Positions 50,701-62,047 of a DNA stretch of 64,000 nt are shown in pieces. This stretch comes from Rotaria macrura (Eukaryota; Rotifera; Eurotatoria; Philodinida; Philodinidae), in assembly GCA_900239685.1 (NCBI GenBank), contig OENT01000627.1, positions 1 through 64,000 of the forward strand. The letters run 5' to 3'. Position numbers and translations under genes: made by a program. The notes under the pieces were generated by a model. It saw only the letters and a program-made list of their open reading frames with translations. It had not been told where the DNA came from and did not search any database. Every line of letters starts with the position of its first letter. Position 1 is the first letter of the stretch.

Positions 50701-51857
50701 AAAGTAGTATTTCGAAACGAAATGTGACGTCGTCTACATTTCGCTCGTTTCATATACTCTGAAATAGTCAATCGGATACAAAGTGTGGAAAGTACATATA
50801 TCATTGGCCTTTGTAAAGATTATTGTGTACTCGAACGAATGAGTCCACATAGGAAAGTTCTACTGCTGTCTATTATTTATCATTCGAGCTGATGTAGTAG
50901 ATAAGTTTGGCTTAACGTAACTGATTTGTTTCATGGAAACGACGGAAATTTTTAATTGAATATGTTCCACTGAAACTTTATATTGAGATTGAAGACAAAT
51001 CTTCATAGATCATTCGTTCTCGTCAATAGTCATGCATATTTTCATTTTCATTACGCGGTTATGTTAAATCAGTGGATTAGAATGTACCTATATGTATGGC
51101 AAATATTAAGATGATCTCATTCAAAATTATGATAAAACCGAAGAAAAACTACTCATAACCGATTTTTTTTCTTCTTTCGTCAGACATAGCCATCTCATTC
51201 TGGATCACACATTATTTTTCATGAACTAATTGCCAAGGAAACGGTGCTTGCTGTCTAGGAAAAATCCATAACAATACAGTAGAAAATACACATGCATGTG
51301 CTTGTTTCGAAAACAATCATGTTGACAAAAATGGTAAGTGCCAAAGTATCATTGAAGATGCTTGCTACAAGTTAGACTTATGAATAGCCTCACGCAGTAT
51401 CTCTAAGCAAATTTTCTCAAAACGAAACAAATTTATCAGGGCGAATCGGCTGTATCTTCATATATATATATATATATATCTTATAATAAACATTTCTAAT
51501 ACCTGTTGCAGCACCATAAGATGTAGTAGCAGCAGTGTCTACTCCACCATATTTTGCCGTTAGAATTGATCGCAACGCCTTCGGAATTCCTGGCCCTGTT
51601 GTACCTGGAAAACTATTGATGTCATCGAGAGATTCCAAAATCGCCATGCTCAACTTTGTTTCCATGTAACTCAGCAAGCCATTTTTCTTCACGGCATTAC
51701 AATTCAAAGCAATTGAGCGATGATGGAAATCTTTCATGAAAAAGTAGCTCAAAGAAAAACTCAATAATAATATAACACCGAAATAACGTAACCATACGTG
51801 TTTTGTTTGCGAAATAGTTGTTCCTACTGTTTGAGTTGAACCAGAATCAGTTTTCAT
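47769..51857 (-). CDS. RGP/UDP-arabinopyranose-mutase-like (GT75) domain fused to a second glycosyltransferase, type II membrane protein
   Basis: Three exons (51503-51857, 48045-49755, 47769-47991) encode about 762 residues. Exon 1 supplies a type II anchor ([20 protein letters not shown], about residues 22-41) and a stem. The large exon holds a near full-length RGP/UAM domain (about 162-495): [36 protein letters not shown] (DDD at 252-254), [20 protein letters not shown] (Arg300, the site reversibly glycosylated in plant RGPs), [36 protein letters not shown] and FWQEDI. Plant enzymes interconvert UDP-arabinopyranose and -furanose. From about residue 515 a separate domain begins [21 protein letters not shown], then [22 protein letters not shown] and [13 protein letters not shown], of the PF13704 (Glyco_tranf_2_4)/GT92-like type. 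This points to a Golgi enzyme. Metazoa normally lack RGP, so horizontal transfer is likely. Acceptor alternatives 6 nt apart (49755 or 49749) both keep frame. Confidence 0.85.
50492..50605. promoter_or_regulatory. Two perfect palindromes in intron 1 of the RGP fusion
   Basis: gatgacgtcatc (50492-50503) is a 12-bp palindrome containing the CRE consensus TGACGTCA. gatccgac-cca-gtcggatc (50587-50605) is a perfect 8-bp inverted repeat with a 3-nt spacer. Both lie in a locally GC-richer stretch of the intron. Regulatory function is only a possibility. Confidence 0.35.
51461..51480. repeat. (AT)n microsatellite next to RGP-fusion exon 1
   Basis: Alternating AT tract just inside intron 1, 23 nt after the donor. 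Confidence 0.75.
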
Positions 51858-51872
51858 CTGAAAGAAAGCGAT
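51858..51872 (-). promoter_or_regulatory. Putative trans-splice acceptor abutting RGP-fusion ATG
   Basis: Minus-strand sequence cgctttctttcag ends exactly at the start codon of the fusion gene: a strong pyrimidine tract plus AG with no coding exon upstream. Confidence 0.45.
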
Positions 51873-53518
51873 TATGATATTGTGCAGAAAATCAAATAAT
51901 CATTTTACCATCGAATTCCAATGATCATGTTTTTCGATACAAGGTTAAATAGGTTATAACACAATAAACGTTTTTGAAAATAAAGCTATATGCATGGGAG
52001 ATCTCGAATCAAGATGGCGTCTATGAAAGGTTTCTACTTCCATCATTTAACACACTGATAATAAGGTTAATTTTCACTATCAATACACATCACAAGAGTT
52101 GATGGAAAAAATGCCATGGCTAACTTTTATCTTGTGATGTGATCCTTCCATCCAAGATACTATGAGGAAAGCCGATGCGCTAAGTATTTATATGTATCTC
52201 CCTAGAAAGAAGTTTAAGTAAAGCACTATCTGACACTAGAGCTCGATGATTAAAAAAATCTGAACTGATTATCTTATGTTGAGCTCCAACTCGATATAAT
52301 TACCTTTTCTAAAAAATACTATGTTGTTCCCATACTGATTCTGAATAATTCTTGACTAGGACGAATAATTAAAAGTCAATCATTTATTTTTTTTGTATTA
52401 TCGATTTTGAATAAGATTCTATTTTGTGATTACATGAAAAAATTCACTTGTGTAGGATTCAAAGAACGATTCAGATCTTTTAGATGAGGCCGATGGCCAC
52501 TGCCAATTTCTAATAGCTAGCTGTTTCTTTTCCAGTCTTTGTATTTGAATCGATAGACAAAATCTAATGTAGTACATATCGCGTCAAAAAATTTGCATAC
52601 AATGCTTTTTGAACACTCTGTTTTTCAATGAGGTATGTTTTCTATTCGAAATCCTGCTATAAAACTAAGCTTGTTCTGATATTAAATATGCCGATTGAAT
52701 ATCAGGTCATAGATAGAACTCTTCGATTATAGCTACCAACTGATAATCAGTAAGTTGATTTCATAGTAGATTCAATCTCCGTATCTATGAATATCAAATT
52801 CATTTGTATGATTGAATATATCATTTTCAAAAACTTGTTCTCGATCAGCTAGAATCGTCTGATAATAGAAGATGAAATTATCAGAAAATGTAAAAATCTA
52901 TAAGTAACAAGTAGCAGGAATGAAGACGAAGGAGCAGTATTTGTAAACCCTTTGACATACTCAGAAGATTCTACCTGTGATGTCTACTTTATTAATAAAG
53001 AATATCTATGGCACTTTGAAGTATCATTTTTAAAAAGGTGAATTTCAATATTTACCACAGAAAATGTCACAATTCTCCTTGAGCAAAAAGTTTCCAGTAG
53101 AAGTTAAAAATCTATTATAGTAGAGATTAAAATTTTAACTAATATTACTCTAAATATAAACCACGTGTTATTGAACTTTCTCCTAGTAGAAAATTTGGTT
53201 GTTAAATTCTACTAGTAGAATTTTTAATTAGAATGAATTTTGATTTATACGATGACATGTATATATATTTGTTTTCTCTCCCTTATCACTCTCTCTCTAT
53301 ATATATACACCTGTACTGTACGTAATTCATCACACTCTGATTATGACGAATGTATTCGTCGAAATACATGTATTAGTTTTTAATAAATAAATAAAAAGTT
53401 GTTCAAAGTAGCTCTTTACTTAATTTTTCGTACAAGTAGATAATAAATAAAAGATTTAATTAACATAATTTATCACGGAAGTATTTCAGCAGGATGTATT
53501 TATCAGATGTCTAGTGCA
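51873..53518. other. Intergenic interval
   Basis: AT-rich, no supported gene. It includes the palindrome ttctactagtagaa near 53205 and short CT and TA runs at 53275-53315. Confidence 0.5.
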
Positions 53519-54302
53519 AGTTTGTGAGGGTCTGCAGAATTCCTACCAAGCAGAATTCAGAATTCTGTAAACTTGTCCCTAAACATAATTCATGTGTTAC
53601 ACCACAACTGCTCCCTCCACTTTACTTTCCAGAAGAGAAAACAATTCTGTTCACTTAGAAGACGACAAAGTTTCAATACGTAAACTAGACAACTATCACT
53701 AAGATAGGAAAGAGATTCTGCTAAAGAATTCAAAGTCACCAGCAGAATTCCAACCAGAATTCTGTTCACTCAGCAGAAAACAAACTTTCTATACACAAAT
53801 TAGATAAATATCACTCACAAAAGAAAGAAATTCTGCTGAAGACTTTAAAGTCACCACCAGAATTCCAACAAGAATTCTGTTCACTTAGTAGAAGACAAAC
53901 TTTCGATGCATATTAACTCGACAACTGCCAGTGAAAAAGAAAAAGAATTCTGCTGAATAATTCAAAGTCATCAGCAGAATTCAAACCAGCGTTCTCTTCA
54001 CTCAGCAGAAGACAAAATTTCCATATATCCTCTCAACAACTATCACTCACATACGAAAGAAATTCTGTTGAAGAATTCAAAGTCACTAGAAGAAATGAAA
54101 TCAGAATTCTGTTCACTTAACAGAAGGCAAGCTTTCAATTAGTATACTAGACCTCTGTTTGTCGATAGAATAGAATTGTACAGAATTCTGTAAAATTCTA
54201 ACCAGAATATAAAGATTCTAGGCTAGTTGCCTCGTAAGAAAATTCATAAGTGTACAGAATTCTGAATTCTGCTTGGTAAGAATTCTGCAGCTGCTGCAAA
54301 CT
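53519..54302. mobile_element. Non-autonomous TIR element with internal tandem repeats
   Basis: Arms at 53532-53574 and 54248-54290 are 43-nt inverted repeats matching at 41 positions; each starts ctgcagaattc and ends near the palindrome cagaattctg. A weaker match (agtttg/caaact) extends them to 53519 and 54302. Between them are four to five diverged tandem units of about 105-117 bp (about 53640-54150). Each has ctgttcactnagcagaag, ctgctgaagaattcaaagtca and agcagaattccaacc. The motif cagaattc/gaattctg recurs throughout. There is no coding frame and no clear target-site duplication. This looks like a MITE or foldback-type DNA transposon derivative. Confidence 0.7.
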
Positions 54303-57300
54303 AAAGGCCACATCAATACATCAACACAAGATTTCGTAAACATCGACAACTGACCGTAGCCGCTCAGTAGTTCCGAAATTGATCATAGCTTGTTTTTCAT
54401 ATTAATGACGCTTCTTCGAAACTGTCATGGCTATTTTATTCAAGTTTTCATACGAGACGGAGAATAATTCGAGATACTATTTAAGGGAAACCATGTAGTG
54501 TATGCTTTTAATTAATTATATTACTAACTTGATTCTGATAGAAATTCCGATTTGCTTCTATGCTGTTTAATGGACTATGGGGAATTTGCATCTTTCTTTA
54601 CTCTTAAATAATTATTTTCTCATTTAACGAGTTATGATATTTTTTGCAATGATCAACTCTAAATTTCCTAATATAATGAAGATGAATGAATTAAATATAA
54701 TTAAAATGAAAGTAACGAAAGAAATCACTTGCTTTTTGAATTTTAGTGCTTAATGTCTCACTGGAAATCAAGCAATAGCTTGAAAGAAATCCTTGTCAGT
54801 CAATTCAATTGCTATGAAGACTTAGTAACTGTTATTTCGTTTCGGTTATTAGTGCACTAGCTTGAATAAAAAATCTTCGCAACATATTTTTGTTTTATGA
54901 TCAAGGCCGTTTCTTTTTTTAGATAAAATCGAGCCCAATACCTTGCGTTTCATTAGTATCCATTGAATTTCATACTCACATCTGAAATAATTCTTTGTGA
55001 AACTATGGTGTGTCTAGAATCAACTAAATATGAGAAGATCTTTAAGTATCAAGTCTTCAAATTATTCATGTAGTCGTAAATGGGCTGAATCCGAATTGTT
55101 ATGGAAAATTTGACACAAGAAAGTTGTTCGATTGCAACAGTTGAAATCATAATCGACATAAAACGTTTATTCTACGCTCATCGATTGATCATGGTTTGAA
55201 AAGGGCGTGGTTTAAATACAACTGGCTGGTTAAGTAGGATTAGAGAGAAAACGCTCACTGAAACATACATCAATCCTTGAGATAACTCGTTAGCGCATCC
55301 TTAACCTAAAGCAATAAAAATTTGTCGATCATAAAGCATGGCATTTGCATACAACAGTACAAGAATAAATACTATCACTCACTTTTGTTTCGGACAAAAA
55401 TCACCAAAAAATTTGTGTAGATACTGTTCTTTCAAACAATGTCATAATTCATTCTTTCTCTATCGCATTAAAAATAACCAGTTTCTTTTCAAACACCATT
55501 GTTTATTTAAGGTGATGATTTTAGCAGCCCAACCAGACTGTGTAATTGCATCCTTATAATTGGCTGCTTTCTTTCCGAATCAGCAGAATAAAACATAAAA
55601 TCATGCAGATTTTCACGACAGACTCTGTTTCATGATGCCGAAGATCAGTTATAGTTAGAATTGAGCTGAACTTCAAATTATATACTTGTACATTTTCAGG
55701 AAAAAATCTCGTTGCAGTTTTCAATTCTAAGCTTAACTATTTCTCTTCATGTACATTGACACATAGGGTTACATTAAATGGCTACTGCATCGCAAGTTAT
55801 ACAATTGTTTTCGTTTCGAGAAAAGAAACATCAGAAGGGGATGTAAAGCTTCGTTCTTCAAACAAATGCACAATTGACTCATTCAGACACGAAAGCAAAC
55901 TAGATGATACTCTAGCTTCACTCGGCTAAGAAATGCACTGCAAAACACTCGCTTCGGTCTTGAGAAAAACGTAATCTCTCATAAAAAATGAGTATTCGAG
56001 AAATTAATTCAGTTTATTAGTTCTCAAGGAATCAGAAATATTTTCTCGTGGTTCATCACTGAAAGATGAAGAGTTAGGTCTGCAAATTTGATCTAACATA
56101 GACCCAACATGAAAAACAGATATTCTAACATTCACCTCTCTGTCAATCCTTCCAGAGCGTATTGATACACTTTACGAAATGCTTAGTAGCTCGTCGATTA
56201 ATTATCTCGATGATTCACTGCTTTCTATCAGTTGTTTTACATACGAGCAAGTAGACTGGTGCCTAACTTAAGTTTTCGTTGTCATTTTAACTATCTCGAA
56301 ATGAATTGAAGGCAAACTTCTTTCAAAATCGTCATTTTCGGACACTATTGACTGCAGAATTGAGTAAATTATAAAAATTCGGGAAAAAAATGTAACAAGT
56401 TCGATCTCGATACTTGGATCTTGTGTTTGAAAGACTATTTTTGGAGTTCACGTTCTTGAGATCATCGCGTCACAAAATGATGAGTTGTGATGCGTACGCA
56501 AAATGTAAAGTAAGATAGAAAGAATAAATTAATTTGCGCATGACTACATAAATGTGGTGCTTCGTACTGCATTCAAAGTTCTTTGTTTGTAGTATGTGAC
56601 TTATAGCTAATTATCATCGAGTGAATTCAAAATAACTTATTGATTTTTTTATGCGCAAACATTGGCTCTGACTGAAGAGCAGATTTCAATAGAGAAAGAG
56701 AGGAAGAGGTTTTAGAATTTTCTGGATAAAGTGTAAGCAACCATATAGACTGAAGATGAATGTGCTTTTCATCTGAATCGGCACATCGAATTCAACTCCA
56801 TGGTATAAATATACTCCTAGTTCACCTGCAATCAAGTCGATCAAAATTCAAATGAAAATTTTAGGTCATAATTCGAAGCTAGCACAAAGGCTACGTCTAA
56901 CTATTAAATCTAGTACTATGAAAATTTCAGAAGCCTTTATCAAGCAACAATAACAAGCACTTCCATATATTCCTGGCAGTTGTCACTAAGTGTCCATTAA
57001 AAAGTAAAACCTTTTCTCTTTAATCATTTGAAATTACTTTGATTTTCGAAACCCTATCTTCAAATTCTTATTTTTTCTCAAGGTAGAAATAGAACTACTT
57101 TATATTTGCTTTCAGCGTCATCAAAAATACTACTTGATATACTGATTAATGTTGATTATTGAAGAAATGTGCTTTTTTCTTTGTCAAACTGTTGCATAAG
57201 TTGTATACCAAATCTATATGATAAAAGAAATTGATGAAAACTACAGTCAAACCTGATTTGTATGAATTTTAAGTTATTTCAATCTTCTAGGTATTGCAGT

Positions 57301-58120
57301 CCTTGATCAATTATTTTTATTCGACAACTACTGATGATCTGATCAAGTCAAAAGCGTGACCCAATGCTAGCCGTTTGTTCTCTAGATGATCAATTCTGAT
57401 GATTTTCATTGTTTCAATTCTGCTGGAAGATTAATAATCATTCTCCTGAAATTTTTTCCTATGAAAAAATAAGTAATATGAGTTAACACTGTTACTGTAA
57501 CTCTTGAGTTATGTAATGGATGATTTATACGATAAGGTTTATACAACCACAGGATAAATTTTCTTTTCTTATAAATGTAGTATCGATTTCAGCAATGAAG
57601 AAGTTTCATGATCCATCTTCATGGTTAACTTTTAAAATCATACTATCTAACTGGCTGACCATCCTGGTACTGAAATTAAATACATTTCTAGTCCACTCAC
57701 CGCTATATTTTTACCTTTTCCATGGGCAATCATTGACTATACCTCCACAATCAAAATCATGAAATTCTGTTGTACAACGTTGGGTTTTTCGATGTTGAGA
57801 AAAACCGCTTTGAAGTACACAACACGAAAGAAAAATGTCAACTTGGTTACAGGGAAATTTTTTGTTCTACGCACGATGCAAATAAGTATGAAATTATAGG
57901 ACCTTCATTTGAATTGACGTGGCTTATCATTGAACTAATGATATTTTTCATTTTACTACTTAAATTAATTTGTGTTTAACCCAACAAGATACATTGCTGT
58001 CATATAAATTTCGGTTTTTAAGTGGAAAACATCTCTATATATTTATCGGAACATTGCGGGTTCACACAAGCAAGTTATTTTTAAAGAACAAGTGAAAATT
58101 ACATGTGACTAACACAGGTG
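54303..58120. other. Gene-poor interval
   Basis: No confident gene. Two weak protein-like traces are present: a Cys-rich frame at 55338-55475, and two adjacent hydrophobic/charged frames in different registers at 57520-57978. Otherwise AT-rich sequence without repeats I can define. Confidence 0.45.
55338..55475 (+). pseudogene. Possible nuclear-receptor zinc-finger relic
   Basis: The frame contains HFC-x9-CRYCSFKQCHN, which matches the second zinc finger of nuclear-receptor DNA-binding domains (C-x9-C-x2-C followed by FQKC-like). The first Cys of that finger appears as Asn, no first finger is found upstream (there is an in-frame stop just before the ATG), and no ligand-binding domain follows. 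It may be a decayed exon or chance similarity. Confidence 0.25.
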
Positions 58121-58150
58121 TAAGCCAAGCGGCTAGGGCGCTGCCACTGC
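58121..58150 (+). repeat. tRNA-like SINE fragment (A-box part)
   Basis: taagccaagcggctagggc with gctgcc following resembles the D-arm/A-box of leucine/serine tRNAs (compare GCCGAGCGG-type). There is no B box or cloverleaf directly downstream, so this is not a tRNA gene but probably a truncated tRNA-derived repeat. Confidence 0.45.
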
Positions 58151-58437
58151 TATTTTTTTCTCGAAAACTTACAACCGCCGCCAGGACAGCGCGAAAATTT
58201 TGGAAATTCTTTCAGCCTCCACTGCTGATACTTGTCGAATGCTTCTTTTCCCGCTCATTTCTTATCGTGTTTTTGTATGTATTTATTGTGTGTGTTAAAT
58301 TAAGATGTAAAACAGCTGTTTTATATGATTTAAAAAAAATATAATACTCAAATATTGAAATGAATATATATTTTATTTTTGAAAGAATTATTGAGTTTCA
58401 AATTTTCAAGTTAACGCCGTCAAAAAACTAGAGTGTT

Positions 58438-58545
58438 TAAGCCGCCGCTGCCATTAGAGGGTCAAAGGTTCGAATCAGTCACCGCTGAATATTTAAAAAC
58501 AATGGAAATTATCAGTCCCCCACCCCGCCGATAAACTCATCGGCG
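58438..58545 (+). repeat. tRNA-like SINE fragment (B-box part) with hairpin
   Basis: The segment starts taagccgccgctgcca, like the fragment at 58121 but with the inner A-box missing. It then has a B box ggttcgaatc at 58467-58476 and an accgctg tail, as at the end of leucine tRNAs. A GC-rich 7-bp hairpin cgccgat/atcggcg with a 6-nt loop lies at 58526-58545. Same orientation as the upstream fragment. Confidence 0.45.
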
Positions 58546-59289
58546 TGCACCTCCACTAACACACTATAATATCCATAGATCATTTATATTACAATTCTCA
58601 AAATCAGAAGCCTCATCAATGTTTGCTATTTTCTATTGATATAGCACTCAGTATTGTGAACGGTAATCTAAAATATTTTGAATCTTATGCCATTTTCATA
58701 CATGTGTGCTTTAAGACAGAGCAGTATTGAACTTTACTTATTCGAAGTATTAAACTCGAATCTGTTTTCTTGTTGCATTCATGTCTAACGGGAAATCTTT
58801 GATGACGAACAATGTTCGATAAATCTTCTTCATCTAAGTTGCAGGTAGGTACAGCATTGTGGCGCTGATCATCGATTATTCAAGAATACTTGAGAAAATG
58901 AAGAACAAATGTATTGTGTTGTAATCAAGTTTATTATTTATAGTCAGAAGTACCGAAATGAAAACTAAAAATATGATTACAATAACCGAAGAACGAAAAA
59001 AACCCGAATGATGTGCTTTATTATTATTATTTTGATTGTTCTTGACAAGAATACTTTCATTTATTTGATCATTCTGAGAAGTGGCAGCATCCTTTAGTGA
59101 GAAATTTAAAAAAGAAGCTAAATGAACAAAACGCTCAGCTTAATCACATAACTGACTAAAACACAACAGATAAAAAAAAATATATATAAATATATTCATA
59201 TTTAGAGAAACAAATACTTCCATAAAAGAGGAAAGAACACCGAAAATAGAATCCCACCTATAAACGTGTATGCAAATAAATATTCATAG

Positions 59290-61726
59290 TCAACGTCTTC
59301 TTGGTGGTCTAGAGGTTGAAGATGCAGAATTTGTAATACTGTAACGTTCTTCATCTAAATCATCATCATTTAATGCATTCGATACAAAACGTGGTGTTGA
59401 GGCTCGAATAATTTCATCTACAGGAGCATTACGATTTTCATATAATAGAATGTTTAATGTCTCTTCATAAATTCTTGCTTCGAAAAATTCTACCTAAACA
59501 TTTAAGAAAAGAAGATTAAAATTGAATGCATCGTCAAGTGATATTTCAACCTTGTTCTGTTTTCTTTCCGTTGCATAAACAATAGACGTGCAACACACTT
59601 CGGCCAATTTTTGTCCATTACCATAAAAACTCCAGCAACATATTTCTTCACTGCCGGTCACATCTTTTATAAACATAATTCGATTATGTAAACGTATACT
59701 TAATTTATCAAATAGTTCGATGTTTTTCATTAACATTTCGTCCGACGAACTTAAGAAAATAGGATGAACAATAAGAAAACAGGTTTTTCATCATTGACTA
59801 GTTTTCGAATAATTAACTTACGCAGTATACGAATATTTATTATTATGTCTATTAATGGCCAATTTAACAATAGGCTTACGTACAGTGGCAATAATATTCA
59901 GTAATTCTTTTCCTGATGTTAGCATAATGACTTTACAGCAAGCATCTGTATCACCGGTATATTTTCTCGAACGTACTCGTATTTGTTGTTCGATGTGTTC
60001 AACAAGTGATTGAATACAATAGAATTTCGCCTCATGTAATAGTTCATTCAATGTTTGAATACAATCAGGTAAATTTAAAGTACCATCACGTAAATAATTT
60101 AATATTATATTGAAATGTTTACCATCACGATCAATCAATACCCATCCTACATGGTTAGAATTTTAAGATTAGAAAATTATCTCACAATAGAGATGAAGGA
60201 TTTCAGCTTGGAGAAAAACTATTTAGTCCAATAAAAAATAAAGATAGATCGTCATCAACTACCGTCAAATGTTTTTTTTATTCATGTGTGAGAGTTAAAA
60301 AAAGAGATATTACTGTTTGGAAATCTTAGAACAATACCTGGATGGTATCTAGTAATAGATTTTATAGTGTGATATTTTTTCATGAAACTTTGAATAACAA
60401 GTCACAATTCTGAACAAAAAATTGATCGAATACAGAAGTTTTCCTGTCAAACAATTGTGCGTGTCAAACTAACTATATGGGTAGATCACACGCATTATTG
60501 ATCTGTTCAAAGCATCGTCATCGATAATATATATCATTGATGTTTGCATTTAATATTTAGATCATATTTATTTAATAATATATGCATTCTGTCATAGTGG
60601 CTGCTTCTATTTTTCGAAAAAAAAACAAAGTTTATCCCTGTTCTCCTTAGTTTGGATGAAAAGTTCGGGCGCACTGTAAAGAAAATTTTTCTAAATTATT
60701 GACAACTCTTGTATGAAGATTTCGTATGGATTCGCCAAATCTCTAAAGTGTAGAATATTGAGCAGGTTAGGGAACTACTTTTTTTCCTATGTACCATTGG
60801 CTAGGGAAATTAGCATCACAATCATGATCACTATCTTAGAACGTTTTAAATGAATATCAGAGTACTTTTTCTCACACATACACACTCTTTCATTTGGTTT
60901 TTATCATGCTTGTCAAAGTATTCAAATAACTATGCATCGATTATCTTCCTTACACACATCAGAAGAAATAACGTCATCGAAATATTAAAATTGTAAATTG
61001 AATGGAAAAACTCAATTAATTAATAATTATCACGATAGCTACGGTTTCGGATAAGGTAAATAAGCTGAAATTATTGAGTATATCTAGTTATTTGATTCTA
61101 TAAAACCTATGTTGAAATGAAAAATAAACATATGTTATCATGATTTTTCAATTAACCGTCATCAACATATTAAAGAAAAATACGAACGTTTTGAAATATG
61201 GACATTCCATGAACACCAGCATATGAGTACACAAATAAAGTTTACAATAAATGACATAGAACGAGACGACAACAAATAAAAATATATGTCTTCAATCGAA
61301 CTTAAGCTAATTTATGTTTTCTAACGAAATTCAGAAGAATTTTAAAATATTTCTATCAATAACAACAAACAGTACAAAAGTTATTTTAACGTAACTATAA
61401 ACGTAGACATAGTTTTAAAATTTTCAAAGTTCTAATGATTTTCATGTAAAAGAATTTCTACTATATGCTCATTGAAGAATATTGTATGAAGAACATGTTT
61501 AATTCTTATTACCTTCACTGTCTTGAACAACTTCCATACGTCCACTAAACATTGCTTTAAACATTGTATCTTCTTTTGCCAGTGTATCAAAACTAGTTAG
61601 AAAGAGATGATTGCCCACATTGAGTTTAACATATTTTCCAACAGTGTTGCATTGATTTGTTACTGGATTTTTATTCGACATCGACATTAATGTCGATGAA
61701 ATAGTTGAAGATGTCGAATCACTCAT
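59290..61726 (-). CDS. KCTD10/13/TNFAIP1-type BTB protein (BACURD)
   Basis: Exons 61513-61726, 59822-60146, 59551-59749 and 59290-59493 encode 313 residues (human KCTD13 329). A Ser/Thr-rich N-terminus precedes the T1/BTB domain: [54 protein letters not shown]. The family-specific C-terminal part is strongly conserved: [64 protein letters not shown] and [17 protein letters not shown]. BACURDs are substrate adaptors for Cullin-3 E3 ligases, controlling RhoA and actin. The C-terminal basic block found in vertebrates is shorter here (ends SRPPRRR). Intron 1 is 1.4 kb. The start codon abuts a strong acceptor, and PTRH2 ends 321 nt upstream on the same strand. Confidence 0.95.
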
Positions 61727-61742
61727 CTAGAAAAAAACAATA
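61727..61742 (-). promoter_or_regulatory. Putative trans-splice acceptor abutting KCTD ATG
   Basis: Minus-strand tgtttttttctag runs directly into the ATG. This is the best acceptor consensus at any start codon in the window; it supports a spliced leader or a 5' UTR intron. Confidence 0.5.
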
Positions 61743-62047
61743 ACGAGATAATATCCACTAGATTACCGGCACTTTTATTTTGGAACAAAATACAGACATT
61801 TACATTTCTATTAAGTACAAGACAGATTCAGATTTATTATGTTATCGACAACATACATTTGCACAAAATCGATTACTAATGAAACAGGTAATTAAAATAA
61901 AACTATGCATCATACCTAGTTTCAAAGCTACGAAAGAGAACAGAAGAAAATGATAACTAAATAAAAGGAACAACATGAAAGACAGTAACACATAAATGTT
62001 ATTTATTAGTTTCAAGACAGAGAAGAAACAATATGGAAAAGTTTTAT

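Noticed and set aside
58467-58476. Possible tRNA gene (B box ggttcgaatc)
   Set aside because: No acceptor-stem pairing, anticodon arm or properly spaced A box is present; better explained as a SINE relic.
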